Below are positions 12,984-25,700 of a stretch of 64,000 bases of DNA, one piece after another; the stretch's first letter is position 1, and each line of letters opens with the position of its first letter. Under the pieces are notes generated by a model. That model ran no database searches and was not told the DNA's origin. It saw only the letters and a list, made by a program, of their open reading frames with translations. The stretch spans positions 1 to 64,000 of the forward strand of contig JAMKCH010011919.1 of assembly GCA_023653785.1 (NCBI GenBank), given 5' to 3'. Origin of the DNA: Ophioderma brevispina (Eukaryota > Echinodermata > Ophiuroidea > Amphilepidida > Ophiodermatidae). The translations under genes were made by a program, and so were the position numbers.

Positions 12984-13707
12984 GTAAGTATTAAGAACAA
13001 AGAGCGGTGGGATTTTGTAAGTTTAGTCGTCCTGGTGAGAAAAAGTCCAAATACAGCAGGTCTTAGGTGAGACTTTTTGATGGTCTGAAGAAATGTCAAC
13101 ATTCAGTTGCTTGCTTCTAACTTACTGATTTATAGTAGCAACAAATATCTTTTGTCTAATCAAAATATATGCAAGAAATTAAAATAATGGTTGACCTCAG
13201 AAAAAAAAAAAAAAAAAAAAACAAAACTGTTTTTAAAAAAAAAATTAATGCAACAGAACAATTTGGTGTTTTTAATACTTAAAAAGATGAGAGGAATAAC
13301 AGATGTCAAAGTCTAGGCGGGGACATGCAATTTGTCAGGGAGCAAGGTTGTACGGGGGAAATGTAAAGTCAGATATAATTGGTACTGAAATCTATACAAC
13401 ATTTTTGCATATCCTAAGGATTAAAAGGTATAGTTTTGGCCCTATATTGGGGTTCATCAGCAGGGGCCGTCCCAGAGGGGGGGTGGGGGTGACACCCCCC
13501 CATTTGCAAATTGTGTCGGCAAAAATGTTGACTTGTCGGCGATATGGGCGTAATGTCGGCGCAACTGATTGATGGGCGGATTGTTCGCGTTGACTCCTCC
13601 CCACCTGCCTGTTGTTGTTTTTTTGTTTTGTTGCATTGCTGGAGAATGAATTACTAGTCGGTTGTGTGATTGACCCCCTACTACTTCCCCCCCCCCCCCC
13701 CCCCCAC

Positions 13708-13740
<33 letters not shown>

Positions 13741-16700
13741 CCGCTTCAGAATTTCGAACCTTCTAGAAAAAACAAGTTTGGGTGTACCTTGCGAGCGAAG
13801 CGCGCCGAAAAAATTGATAATTGCTACTATCTGAATCCGGCCCCTGTTTTGTCCGCAACACAGACTCAACACCTCCCCCATAAAATGGTCTGGGGACGCC
13901 CTGTATACAGTGGCGGATCAGGCATTTGAAAAACGTCTAAGTTACCGGGGGCTGAAAGGCTAAACTTGTCCAAAAGCTTCCAAAATGGGCTGATTTTGGC
14001 ATTGCAAGATTTTGCAGAATTACCGGAGGTCTCCGCGCCCACCGCCCCTCCGCCCCCTCCCTGGATCCGCGCCTAGTTCCTTGTTTAATTATTTTATGGC
14101 ATATAAAGGTTCAGGTCATCCATCATGGGGTAACATTTTCAGACATGCTCGATTCTTTCAAAATGGTCCCAAATTCCTCATATATCCCAAGGCCCCGAAT
14201 ATATACCTGCACTCATTTCACCATTTGGTCACAATTATAAGTCTGGTCTACATATACCATGGGGTCATTAATTCTTACCATCTAATTTACACTGCCATAT
14301 CATTTTCATATAGGATTATGACGCAGACAAATAATTTGAGACTAGTTTCGACAAAATCGGAGGACTGTGAAAGATTCCCCATGATGACCTTGAACTGTAT
14401 GAGCCTATAATACTGAAGCTAATGATCGTAGATTTGGCAATAATAACCTCATACGCAGATGAATAGTAGTGTAGGTTTCAAAACAAATACAACACCCCCT
14501 TTTGTTTCTTTTGAAACCTATGTACAAATCTCCCCCCCCCCCCCCCCCCAATATTTTTACATGCTCTCCATTGTTGATTTTTCTAGACTTTTCACACATT
14601 CTGTGACAAGTACGAAGGATGATAACACCAAAATTGTTTCTGTGGCAAATTGTTTTAGATCAACAAACAACTTAGCTGTATTAATATGAGATGAGTACAT
14701 GGCCTTATCTGCAACCCTGTGCATTTCTCCTCAAATTATGTAAAATATGGGTGTTCATCCCCTCCCCAAAAACTTATGCTTTCATTACCGATCATAATAG
14801 CCTTAAAATGGAAAACTTGGAAAAGGTAAGTGGCTGCAATCCAACAAATCAAAAGTTTGCAAAACTATTAAAGCTTATAATGAGGCAGGTGATCAGTGGA
14901 CTTTAAAATTGATTGCCATTTTTTACAGCAACTATAGTCAAAACTGCCTCCCTTTTTTGGTGTTGCCTGCACTAGCAGGAAAGAATGCATAGGGATCACT
15001 TTGTCCACCGTAGTTGATGTCTGTTGATGATGTTATCTGTTGTGAAAAAGGGTTAACATTTGCCTGTAATATTTTTTTTTTTAATTTTATGGTGTTTTTT
15101 TGTGTTTTAAATTTGACCTCATTTGTTGATGAGGGTCAAAGGTCATGTAGGTCAACGGTCATGTGAGGTCAACTTGTAGGATGGCTGAAAATGTAAATGT
15201 TTGCCTCACAATTGACAAGTTGAAGTTCAATTGGGAACCCAACTTGGTTTATTGGATATTACACAGAAACCCTCATTTGTTGATGAGATCAAGGTCACAT
15301 ATCACGTCCAAGGTCATATGAGTGCTACCATTCACAACCCGCGACGACAGTAGACACTATCGAATATAGTTATTTTCCTATCATGTAAGCGAGGCAGTTT
15401 TTACAAATTGAGCATTCACTTAACTTTAAATTTAAAAAAATACAGGGCATTTATCATGAGCTACATGTCCTACTATGTAGCAGCCTCCGCAGCCTGATCG
15501 GTGCCCAGCATATTAGAAAATACCAAATAGTTCAGCAGGGGCAGTACTTTCCACAGAATCTGTAGATTCCCCAGCAATACAAGACTAAAGATTAATAAGA
15601 AATTCCAGAAGAATGAATGGTGAACGGGGGTCGGATAATGGCATATACCTGTACTGGCATTAAGGGTCATTGTCCCCCTGGCATCCCTCCCCCATAAGGC
15701 GGATTTAGGGGGGAGCCCATGGCGAGCGCCCCCCCTCTTTTTTGCCCGAGCAAAGGGCACCGGGCGCCTTGTAGATGTAGAAAATGCCTTTTGCGCACAG
15801 GGCGCCCAGGTATATCTAGAAAATGACCTTTTGTTGTTTGGTGGGGGCGCCCTTGCCGACACAATTTTAAAATTTTCTGGCTCGCTGCGCTTGCCGGGTA
15901 TACCCAATTTGTTTTCACGGTCGGTTTGAAATTCTGACAAGCAGGGGGGTACTCTTCTTTGTTATGTTGTTTGGTGCTCTGGTGCTTTTAAAAAAATATA
16001 GGCGTCGGCACTCCCCCCCCCCCCCCCCCCTCCAGAATTTCGAACCAAGTGAAAAAAAATTTGGTCTACCAAATTTTTAAAAGCGAATAGTGACTGGCGC
16101 CCCCTATTGAGAATTCCTGGATCCGCCCCTGCTCCCCTACCACCTTGGGATGAGATTATGTAGGTTACATATTCCTTATTCTGCTCTGGAAGTCTAGATT
16201 TCAATGTGTTAAGACGTAAAGTGTGATTTTTGTTAATATACATGTTCTCTTTTATCTTTGCAGTCCATCTTGTTTTGAAATCGTAGCTAAGAAAAGTACA
16301 CATTCTATTCCATTTCTTCCATTTATGCTTGGATGTATTGCGTAAGTATAATATTGTGTCTAAATTGAAAATTCACTCCTTCATTAGGCCCCATGTCACT
16401 GTCACTGGGAAAATGCATAAAATAACTTTAAAATTACCAAATCTGCAAAAATATCCTTAAATCACTCAAGATTTCCCAAGTTGCCGCGCTAGGTTTGTGT
16501 CGACTGTTCGCCAATTTTAGGCAATTTTGCACAATTTTGGATGTTTGTGCCTTACTTTAAATTATGTTATTGGGGGCCTTTCATTTGACAACAAAGAAGA
16601 TAAGCAGAGATAAGCTTACTGAAAGGCAGGCCTGTATCCAGGGGGGTGCGGGCAGGGCCGTACGCAGGATATTTTTACGGGGGTGCGGGTCTTCAAAAAA

Positions 16701-19700
16701 ATGGACCTTTTTTTGGAAAAATTGACCTAACCCCCTAAAATGGTCCTTTTTTGGACATTTTGAACATCTCATCACCAAAATGTGGACTTTTTGTCATATT
16801 TTCCCTAAATTTTGGACCTTTTTTATCAAAAAAATCAGCAAAAAGTGGACCTTTTTCCCCTTTTGTGCAATTGCACCCCCCCATATTCCACAAAAGGGGC
16901 AAAAGGTCCACTTTTTGCTAAATTTTTTGATAAAATGTCCAAAATTGAGAAAGTAAGTCCACTTTTTGGTGATGAAATGTTCAAATAGTCAAAAAAAGGA
17001 CCAGTATATTGGGGTTACCACTTTTACCAAAAAAAGGTCTACTTTTTTGAAAATAAAGGTCCCCTTTTTGAAGTCCGCACCTCTCAAAATAAATTTTGCG
17101 TACGGCCCTAATGAAAGGCAGGGAGAGGTTAGAGACACGGGTACATTTGAAAAGAGTGCACCCTCAAAAAATTTTCAAAGCCAATATTCTTCCATGGTTG
17201 TAATGCTTTATTTACATGTGTTGGCTCACCTAATAAACTGATCGCTTCTTTGAGATTTTGGCCCGAAATTATGCTCCAAGAGCATATGGTCCATGACCAT
17301 ATGGTCCTGGAGCATATGTTCCTACAAACTAATAAAGGTTCAAGGTCATCCTGGGGTTATTTTTTCAGAATGATCCAATTTTCATCAAACTTATTCCAAA
17401 TCTCTCACCCAGTTGTACCAAAACAGAAAATGATTACTATAACTACCCATAAGGCCAAAAAAAAATTGTTGATTGTCCTCATCCGACCGACCCTAATTTT
17501 GAAAATCAGGAAAAATATTTTTCCTTTACTGTGCAAAAGAATACCGACCCTAATTTTGAAAAATTCCTAACAAGTTTTTTTTTCAATTTGAACTTTCTGA
17601 AATGTAAAAAAGATGTTTAAACAGTTTCTTAGCATGTTAGTTGGGTTTCATAATGTACAAAGATGCATTTTTGAGTAAGAATCAACTTGATTTTTAGTGT
17701 TTGATTAACTTATTAATACAAACAAACATGTTTCAATACAGTTTGCTATTGACATTAAAAAAAAGTTTTTCCGACCGACCGACCCAACTCTCAAAAGTCA
17801 TCTATGGACAATCAAACAATTTTTTTTTTTGGGCTTAATAGTTATGAATACTCTTACAGGGTAATATACCACGAGCTTGGGTAACCACCCGAGTTACAAG
17901 GATTCTGGCGGTGACCCTATATGAGACCGGAAACATGAAATGGTACCCTATCAGAGACAAGATATGTTCAAATGGATACCCTATGCGAGACCAGACCTGT
18001 TCAAATGGACTCTCTATCCAAGATCTGGGGGAAAGGCAATTTTACAGTCCATTTGAGTTTTTTATGGACTGTTTGTTCTGTTTTAAGCATATCAACACCA
18101 AAATTATCATTCCAACAGGGTCCTGCTAATTTTATTCTCTATCCGAGTCTGAAAAGTCAATTTGATACACATGTGAGACTGACAGAGACATAGGTTGAAT
18201 TTGATACCCTATGTTGCAAGTCTTGAGACTTGCCCAGGTCTCGCATTTCTGGTAACTTGGGTGGTTACCCAATCAGAATACCCAGTTACCCCCCCCCCCC
18301 CCCGACGACAGGGTAATGATTATGAAACATCATAAACCATGTGGTCCATTCTCCGTTAAAGTGTTCAGAAAGTCAATTTTAGTGTCGCTCACAGTCATGC
18401 ATAGTTTAAAGCTTGTTTTGGCCGTTAAAATGGATGTTTATTAATATAAATTATACTTGGGAGTTATGTTTTCAAAATGATTCGGACTAGAAGTTGTAAC
18501 CGGTTGAGAATGTATCAAGCAATAAGGCTAAAGATGCATAATTCTTGCTTTTCGCCATGTCGCTAGCCCAAATTCGTTCTTTAAAATGTGTCCCTGCTCG
18601 TTACACAATAGCGCATATCACAGATTACATTGCATTTTTATCACCCTCTATTATGCCCTAATTATTATGTTCAAAACATGATAATATTGGATTATTAAAG
18701 TTTCGCAAGAGTTCTCTGAGAGCATGTCGCCAATATTGCAGACAGATACGTTACCATAATTCGAATGGATACAAAATTGCTAAAAATAACGGGAGACCAA
18801 TGTTCCAATATGTGATAAATTGAGAAGATGTCAATGTTATATTATACATGTTTTGCATACAAATCTGGTTTAAGGGTAACAATTTCCAGCCCTAGTAATG
18901 AAAGAAAACCCTCATGTTACGTTCATACTGCGACAGATACGTTACCCCCCCTCCTGCTACGCTCTTGCAAAACGGCGTGATACATAAAGTCGAATACTAC
19001 ACCATGCTTTAGTATGAAGGTAATACCTGATAAGGTATAGAGACTAAGTCGGTGAAGCACATACTTTCATCAAGAACAGCAAGACTAAGAAAAAGGCCGG
19101 CCAGATACATTACCCAGATACGTTACTTAAGTGTTAACGTTAGGCAATATACTAAAAATCGGATATATTTTTAAGATCACCCATGCATTGTTCCGTGTTC
19201 TGAGAATATTAAAGTTTACGATTTTCAGTGATTTAAGGAATTCCTTAATGTTGATATTTGGTCATTTTGGAGACCAAACTTGAACACTTTATCGGAGAAT
19301 GGCCCATGTATACTCCTGTGTATGTTGTATTTTGTACTTGTACTATAAACTAAAATATATATTGCAACAAACACATTTCCTGTTAATATATGATGATATA
19401 GAGAATTTGACACCATTTTGAAAGGCAAAGGACTATTTTAAAATTTTACCCCAATTTGACCTTGAATATATTTTGTAATGTAGATCCTATAAATATAATT
19501 TGTAGATGGGCCAAACTATATATTTCAAAGTCCATAGGACATGACAAAAACTATTTACATACATTCTAACACAACTGAGCACATTCAAATTATGACCCCT
19601 GTATAAACCTTATCCTGTTATATTTTTTCAAAATCTCGAAATTGAGTGTGGCAAACACTGTATTTGAATTCAGCGCCCTCAAATTACCCTAAAGGCTTTT

Positions 19701-22700
19701 TTGCCAACATTTAATATGAAATGCCAATAAAATTTAACTATCCACAAATTTATATTAAATCTGGACCAAACTACCAGTAAAAAAATTCATTCACACTCAT
19801 TGTATGTAACAAGCATGCACGATATTGACAAGTGTGCGAGAAATGTAGCAAAATACAGTATGACACAAGTATTTTAAGGTGGGTCCCATAGATGGCTCCA
19901 AGAGTGATTAAAATTGGAATGAAAAATCATTTTTGTCAATAGATGGTTATAATAAAACAAATGAAAACCAATGATATGTGCTTTTGTCTAACAATTGCAT
20001 GATCCATGATGGTTTTAGCTGTCAGATATATATAAAAATCACAAAATACAGTATTTTTTCATATTTGTACATTTTGAATTTTTATTGCCAACCCTACATC
20101 CTATTTCCATTTTTTTCAGATTATGAAAGCTGGTGTAACTTTTTTACATGATTTCCCTGCTGCGGGTAATGTGGAAATGTTCATAACTAAAGATATGGGA
20201 GTTTTTTCCAAAAATCTGTTAAAATCATGGTTTTTGGGAATTTTGGGATTTTCTGATTTAGCAAATCACTGATAGTGCCTTTAACTCTTTCCATGCTGGC
20301 AATTCCTGTAATAAGTTTGAACACATACGTCAGTGGCATTTGAGATAGCTTCCCAAATAGCAGGTTCAATTGGGGTATACAATGTAAAAAAAGAAAACAA
20401 CAACAACAAAGGCTTGTTTGGACTCATTTAAAAGCATTTTTTATACTGATTCTGAACAGATGCCCATGAAAAATTGAAATGTTTATAATAAAAAAAAACA
20501 AAATTGACCAAATTCATCTTTGAGCTAGTATACTCGCCTGCCGCATACAAAGAGTTAAGAACAAGTATATGAAGTAATAGTGCTACAGGAACACAAACTC
20601 TTGACAAAATCTTCAATCTTGCAGTATCGAAAGGAAACAAGGAGATTTTCTGAAGATAAAAATTTCTCTAAATTTGTAGTAGATTGGTTGTAGACCATCT
20701 TCCAAGAAAGTTTGGAATGTTTATTAGACAAAGAATAAAGAAAGAAAATCAAAACGTTTTTAACTTGCGTGCTATCCTAATCGGCCCAATAGAGAAGCAC
20801 CCATGAATTTTCTGTTGTGCACGACAGAAAATACCAAATCATCTCTTTTTATTTCATAAGATGGTGCTTCCAGCTTATTCATTTCACATGTGATCTAATA
20901 CATTGGTAAGTTATTCTTAAAATGCAACAAAAAAAACAACTTGCTTTTGAACTGAAATTGGGGATGCACTTTTCTGAAATGCCCTTGTGTCTCTTTAAAT
21001 TACCCTCTTAGGTGTCCAAAACGTGCAGTATATGTGAAATTAGCTGCTCACAGAAATTTCTTTATTTTACAGAACCTGGGGTCCGTTCCCCAAACTTGTG
21101 CATAACCCAACGTGTATACTAACTCATGCGTATGTCCTACATGTCAGACCTTTTCATACCAGTTACACAGTGCTTTGGACAAATTGATCCACTCGGGCAT
21201 GACATAATATGCACATAGATTTACAACTGAGTTTCGGGAATGGACCCCTGGTCCTCTGTCATTCATTTTGTGAAAACTGAAGGTTGGGCTATTTTTCCCT
21301 GGCTTGAAAAGTATAACATGTATGTTCCAGTTTGGAAAGGTTTTCGTATTTCAGGTCTTCTTCAAAAAGTTGGCAGTCTTGATTGAAACCAGACTTGGGG
21401 TTAAGGTGCAATAGGGGTTCCTTCATATGTGGATGATGTCAAAGGTAAATGACCAAGGTCAAAGGTCATCTGAGCACATGTTCCATACCATATTCCATAC
21501 TGCCATCTTGCCAGGGGGATCACACAAGTTTACTTGCTGTATTTTTTCAACTTGATTTAGTAAATGCAGTTTATACGTTGCAAGAAATTACAAAGTAGCC
21601 ATTCCACTTGTGAGTATGCCATTGTTCATGCCAAAGTCCCAATTGTGACCAGTTCTTTATTTTCTCCTACTTTTCCCCAAGTAATATAGGTTGCCTTTGG
21701 TATGGAATTCTCATTTGGGATTGGCCAACCTTGGTGTGCAATACAACAGGAACAGCACTTCACATTATTTATGTCAGCGTCTACCTTGTTTTCACTAGTA
21801 GAAAGGTAAGTAGAGAGCAGATTTTCATTTTGTTATTTAAAGCTTAAAGGAAACATGCATTTTGTGAATTGTGATCCTTAGTCTTTCCCTCAACTTACCT
21901 AAAAAGATTGAGTTTTTAATATAATCTGATCTGGCCTGCCCAAAATATTTTATGTGTGCTTGATCTTATGGAACCACACCACTAAATAAACTAGGTGTAG
22001 CAGATGAAATCAGAGCTAAAACAGTGTTGGCGTCCGAAATGTGCCCGTTTCCCTAAATTAAAGGCACTATCAGTGATTTGCTAAATCAGAAAAGCGAAAA
22101 AATCATCAAAAATCAGATTTTTGCATTTTTGGAACAAGTATAGGTACCCTACAATGCCCTGCAAGTGATAAGTCTAGAAGCAACCTAATAAGTTCAAAAT
22201 CGGATATTTTAGTCATTTTTGTCCACGGACAATTACTACAGTGTGTAATTGAATGGGGATTCATATCTCTGAACATTGCCGTTTTCTTCCTTTTCTGTCA
22301 ATTTTTCAGGTAGAAAATATACTTTGAGAGTCCTACAGACTTATCCTTCACTTTTAAGGTATTCCTACAAATTTCAAATATTTTTTTGTCTTTTGGGTGA
22401 ATTGCTGATAGTGTCTTTAATTGAAATTAACAAGAAGTCAACATACCAGAAGCTGTGGCCTTTTGCGCATGATATTCAAACACAGGAATTTGTCAACAAA
22501 GATAACCTTCTGAGGTCACCCCACTCACTATCCCCCAAAGCTATCCACACGACACTCCAAAACACTCAGGAGTGTTATCAGAGTTTGAGTTTAACCAAGT
22601 TTTTTAGGGGGTTAAAACCCCACTATACCTTCGGCCTCAATAACACTCCAGAGTTTCAGCCTGTGTGGTCATGACTAGTGTTGACAAGAATTGGCTGTCA

Positions 22701-25700
22701 CAATGTCATAAGACACCTTTGAAAGGACTAACTCCAACAATTATCCGTGATCACCCACCTTATTCCTCAGACCGGGCACCATCTGACTTCCATCTCATTC
22801 CCAATAAACACAAACAAGGAATTAATTGGCAAGCATTATGTTAACTCTCTCCCTGCGGATGTCGAGTGCACTCGACCCACGCATTAATTTTTGTCAATTT
22901 TGGATTTTTTGGGTTAAAAACATTTCCAAATTATTTATTTTCAAATTCAGTCTAAAATACATTGAAATGAGTCCAATCGAGCCCTTGTCTTTGTTTAAAT
23001 GGTTTCCCAAATGACCCTGCAAATATTTGGCAAACCGTCTCAAATGTCACTGACTTATATGTGTTATAACTTATACACAATTGTCCAGTACGGAGAGAGT
23101 TAATGATGATGATGATGTAATTTTTGCTGTTGAAGAATTGTGTGTACAGTACCAAGGGAAGTTTTTTACTTTTTACTCTGTCCCTGTCTGGTTCTGGCAA
23201 GACTCAACATTTTTGATCCAGCCCTTGTAGTACACCTTGCAACATCATTTTGCAAGGAACAAAAATTGTCTTTGAAAGGCCTGTGTACAGTCCAACTATT
23301 TGTCTCATTCTTTTTCCAGGTTTTTGTCTTGCAGTTAGTCTCCTTCACAGCAGTTGGTCTTGTAGCCTTTTACCTGTATCTAAATCACATAGTTGTGACA
23401 GAAACAGATGTTATATACCAGCTGGGTCTCTCGGTTGCAACATTTATACTGACATGGAATCTATCACCTTTATTAGAAATAGTAAGTGATTAAAGTTGTG
23501 AACGCTATACTCTTTCCACCTTGTCTTGGCAGTAGAGTGGATGCACAACAGTGGCGTAGCCAGAGGGGGGGCAGGGGGGGCAGCTGCCCCCCGTGGGGAA
23601 TCTTGCCCCCCCTGAAAAATTAGTGATTTACATAGGCCATATACTACACTGACAAATTTTAATATATGCTTTCCCCCCTGAAAATATATGTGCCCCCCCT
23701 GAAAAAAAAGCTGGCTATGCCACTGATGCACAAGCACTTGCACCTCGCCTAAGTGCAGGCATAATTACAAGCGCAAACAAAGATGGTAATGCAAAACACA
23801 AGCATGACTCTGTGATATCCCACTGCCATGACAAGGCGAAACAGAGTATAGTGTTATAATTGTTTTATAGGCGACCAATTATGGGTCCTTAATTAGCAAT
23901 ATCTATCAATATTGAGTCTTTGCACAGTTTGCCATTTGCACATAAAAACTCAGTCATTGGAATAAATGAGGGTTTTACTTAATAATGTATTGGTCTTGTA
24001 CATAGAGAATCAAGCCTGATTCAACTGTTGTGTAAATGCCCCCATTCATTTTACTGCCAGTTTGAGGCTTTCCCCGCAAATGATGAAACTGTGCAAAAAG
24101 CAAATTAGACCAAATCTGGCCTTGACTAATGGTTAGAAGTGCCCTGGTAGATCTAAAAAGAAAATCTATCTGCAAAGGCATTTGCCCTGGAGAGCAAATG
24201 GTGGCCATCCAGCAATGTTTCTATCATGCTGCCTTGCATGGTGGGCATGGTTGCCCAATGGCTAGACCCACCACCAAAAACAGTATGTTGGTGTCAGGTA
24301 GGGCATCCGCTCAATTATTTTTGCTCCAAATCCTCATATGCGGCAGTATTGCTGTAAGTGTGAGATGAATCGGGCCACCCCTGTTAGAGAGGACAAACCC
24401 GGATTTAAAGAGACACTGGCACATTTGAAAAATAGTGCGCCCTCAGATTTTTCAAAATCGATATTTTTGCATGGTTGTGAAGCTTTTATATACAAAAGCC
24501 CTCACCCGAAATGATTAAGACCAAATCAGCTTCCTTATGGGTAAACAGAACGATTTTGTAATTTAACGTCGTCGGCGACGTTAAATTCAGCAGACGACGA
24601 AATGGCGTTTAACACAAGAACCCGCACGCCACGTATGCATGTTTCCCACGCTATGCACACTGTTTGACCGGCCTATAACCTTTGTGGTTTTAATATCAGT
24701 GAGTACGAGTCAAAAATATTCATGTAATATACACATTTGTTGATTAAAGTTATGGAAAACTGAAAAGTTGGCCTACAAATTACCTGGATGTCTTTATCCT
24801 CATATCAATGTCCTTATCTGTTTTGGGATATGTAATTTTTATGTGTAAAATATATCTCTGTTCTTCCAATGGCCTAGACTATCATTTGAGAGCAAATTGA
24901 AGAAATTTAAAAAAAAAAAAAAAAAAAAACGCTATGCACACTGTTTGACCGGCCTATAACCTTTGTGGTTTTAATATCAGTGAGTACGAGTCAAAAATAT
25001 TCATGTAATATACACATTTGTTGATTAAAGTTATGGAAAACTGAAAAGTTGGCCTACAAATTACCTGGATGTCTTTATCCTCATATCAATGTCCTTATCT
25101 GTTTTGGGATATGTAATTTTTATGTGTAAAATATATCTCTGTTCTTCCAATGGCCTAGACTATCATTTGAGAGCAAATTGAAGAAATTTCATATTTTGTG
25201 AAAATGTGCCAGTGCCGCTTTAAAACTTTGGATTTACTACTACTACTACTACTTTGATGTCCTCAGAAGTAAATACCATAAAAATGTGTGTGTGTGTGCA
25301 TGAAGGTTTTAGTTTAAGGTCTTTCCATATGTTTCCTGATTGGAAATTGAAATTTAGGGCATAGGTGCAACATGGGAAGCCCCATATGTTGAGATCAAAG
25401 GTCACATACAAAGGTCATCTGAGGTAAAGTACAAAATTTAGAAACCATGAAAAAAAGCAACACTTGGAATTCAAGAACTACTTGTTTACCTCTGTGTTTG
25501 TTTTTTGAGCAGCAATTAGTTCATATATAAATATCACCTCTGAAAAGTAAAACTGGTAGTTCTGTCTTGTTCAGCACATCAAAATTCAGGGCAGCTTTGC
25601 GGTTCAATTCAATTTGGTCTGGACCCTGCTCCACTGTCCAATGTTTAATGCAATACATACACCTTAACCATGTATGTAAACTGAACACAAAATGAAACTT

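Larger units (their letters stand above)
12984..16263. other. SWEET intron 1
   Basis: Contains a poly-A run (13201-13220), hAT-like G/C-rich elements (13461-13903, 13908-14076, one ending at 16131), long poly-C runs (13686-13738, 14533-14550, 16011-16030), an AGGTCA-rich repeat (15110-15330) and a G/C-rich remnant at 15670-15960. That remnant shares GGCTCGCTGCGCTTGCCGGG with the related GGCTCACTTCGCTCGCCGGG at about 50570. Confidence 0.7.
16342..21689. other. SWEET intron 2
   Basis: Holds a large foldback (16631-17111), part of an AT-rich repeat at 17120-17340 related to the left part of 24415-25223, an inverted-repeat element (17876-18271), the right half of family G plus a family Q element (about 20130-20558), a family O copy (about 20800-20998) and an AGGTCA repeat (21350-21520). 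Between 18300 and 20100 nothing is recognised except AGATACGTTAC-like words repeated near 18740, 18930, 19100 and 19110. Confidence 0.6.
21806..23319. other. SWEET intron 3
   Basis: Besides family G copy 2 it holds a hairpin region at about 22545-22675, a mariner transposase relic (22684-22840) and a family Q element (22841-23103). A short GAT run lies at about 23105-23117. Confidence 0.6.

Noticed and set aside
13612..13929. Proline-rich and glycine-rich open frames on both strands.
   Set aside because: They are translations of a C tract in a hAT-like element, with no start context or homology.
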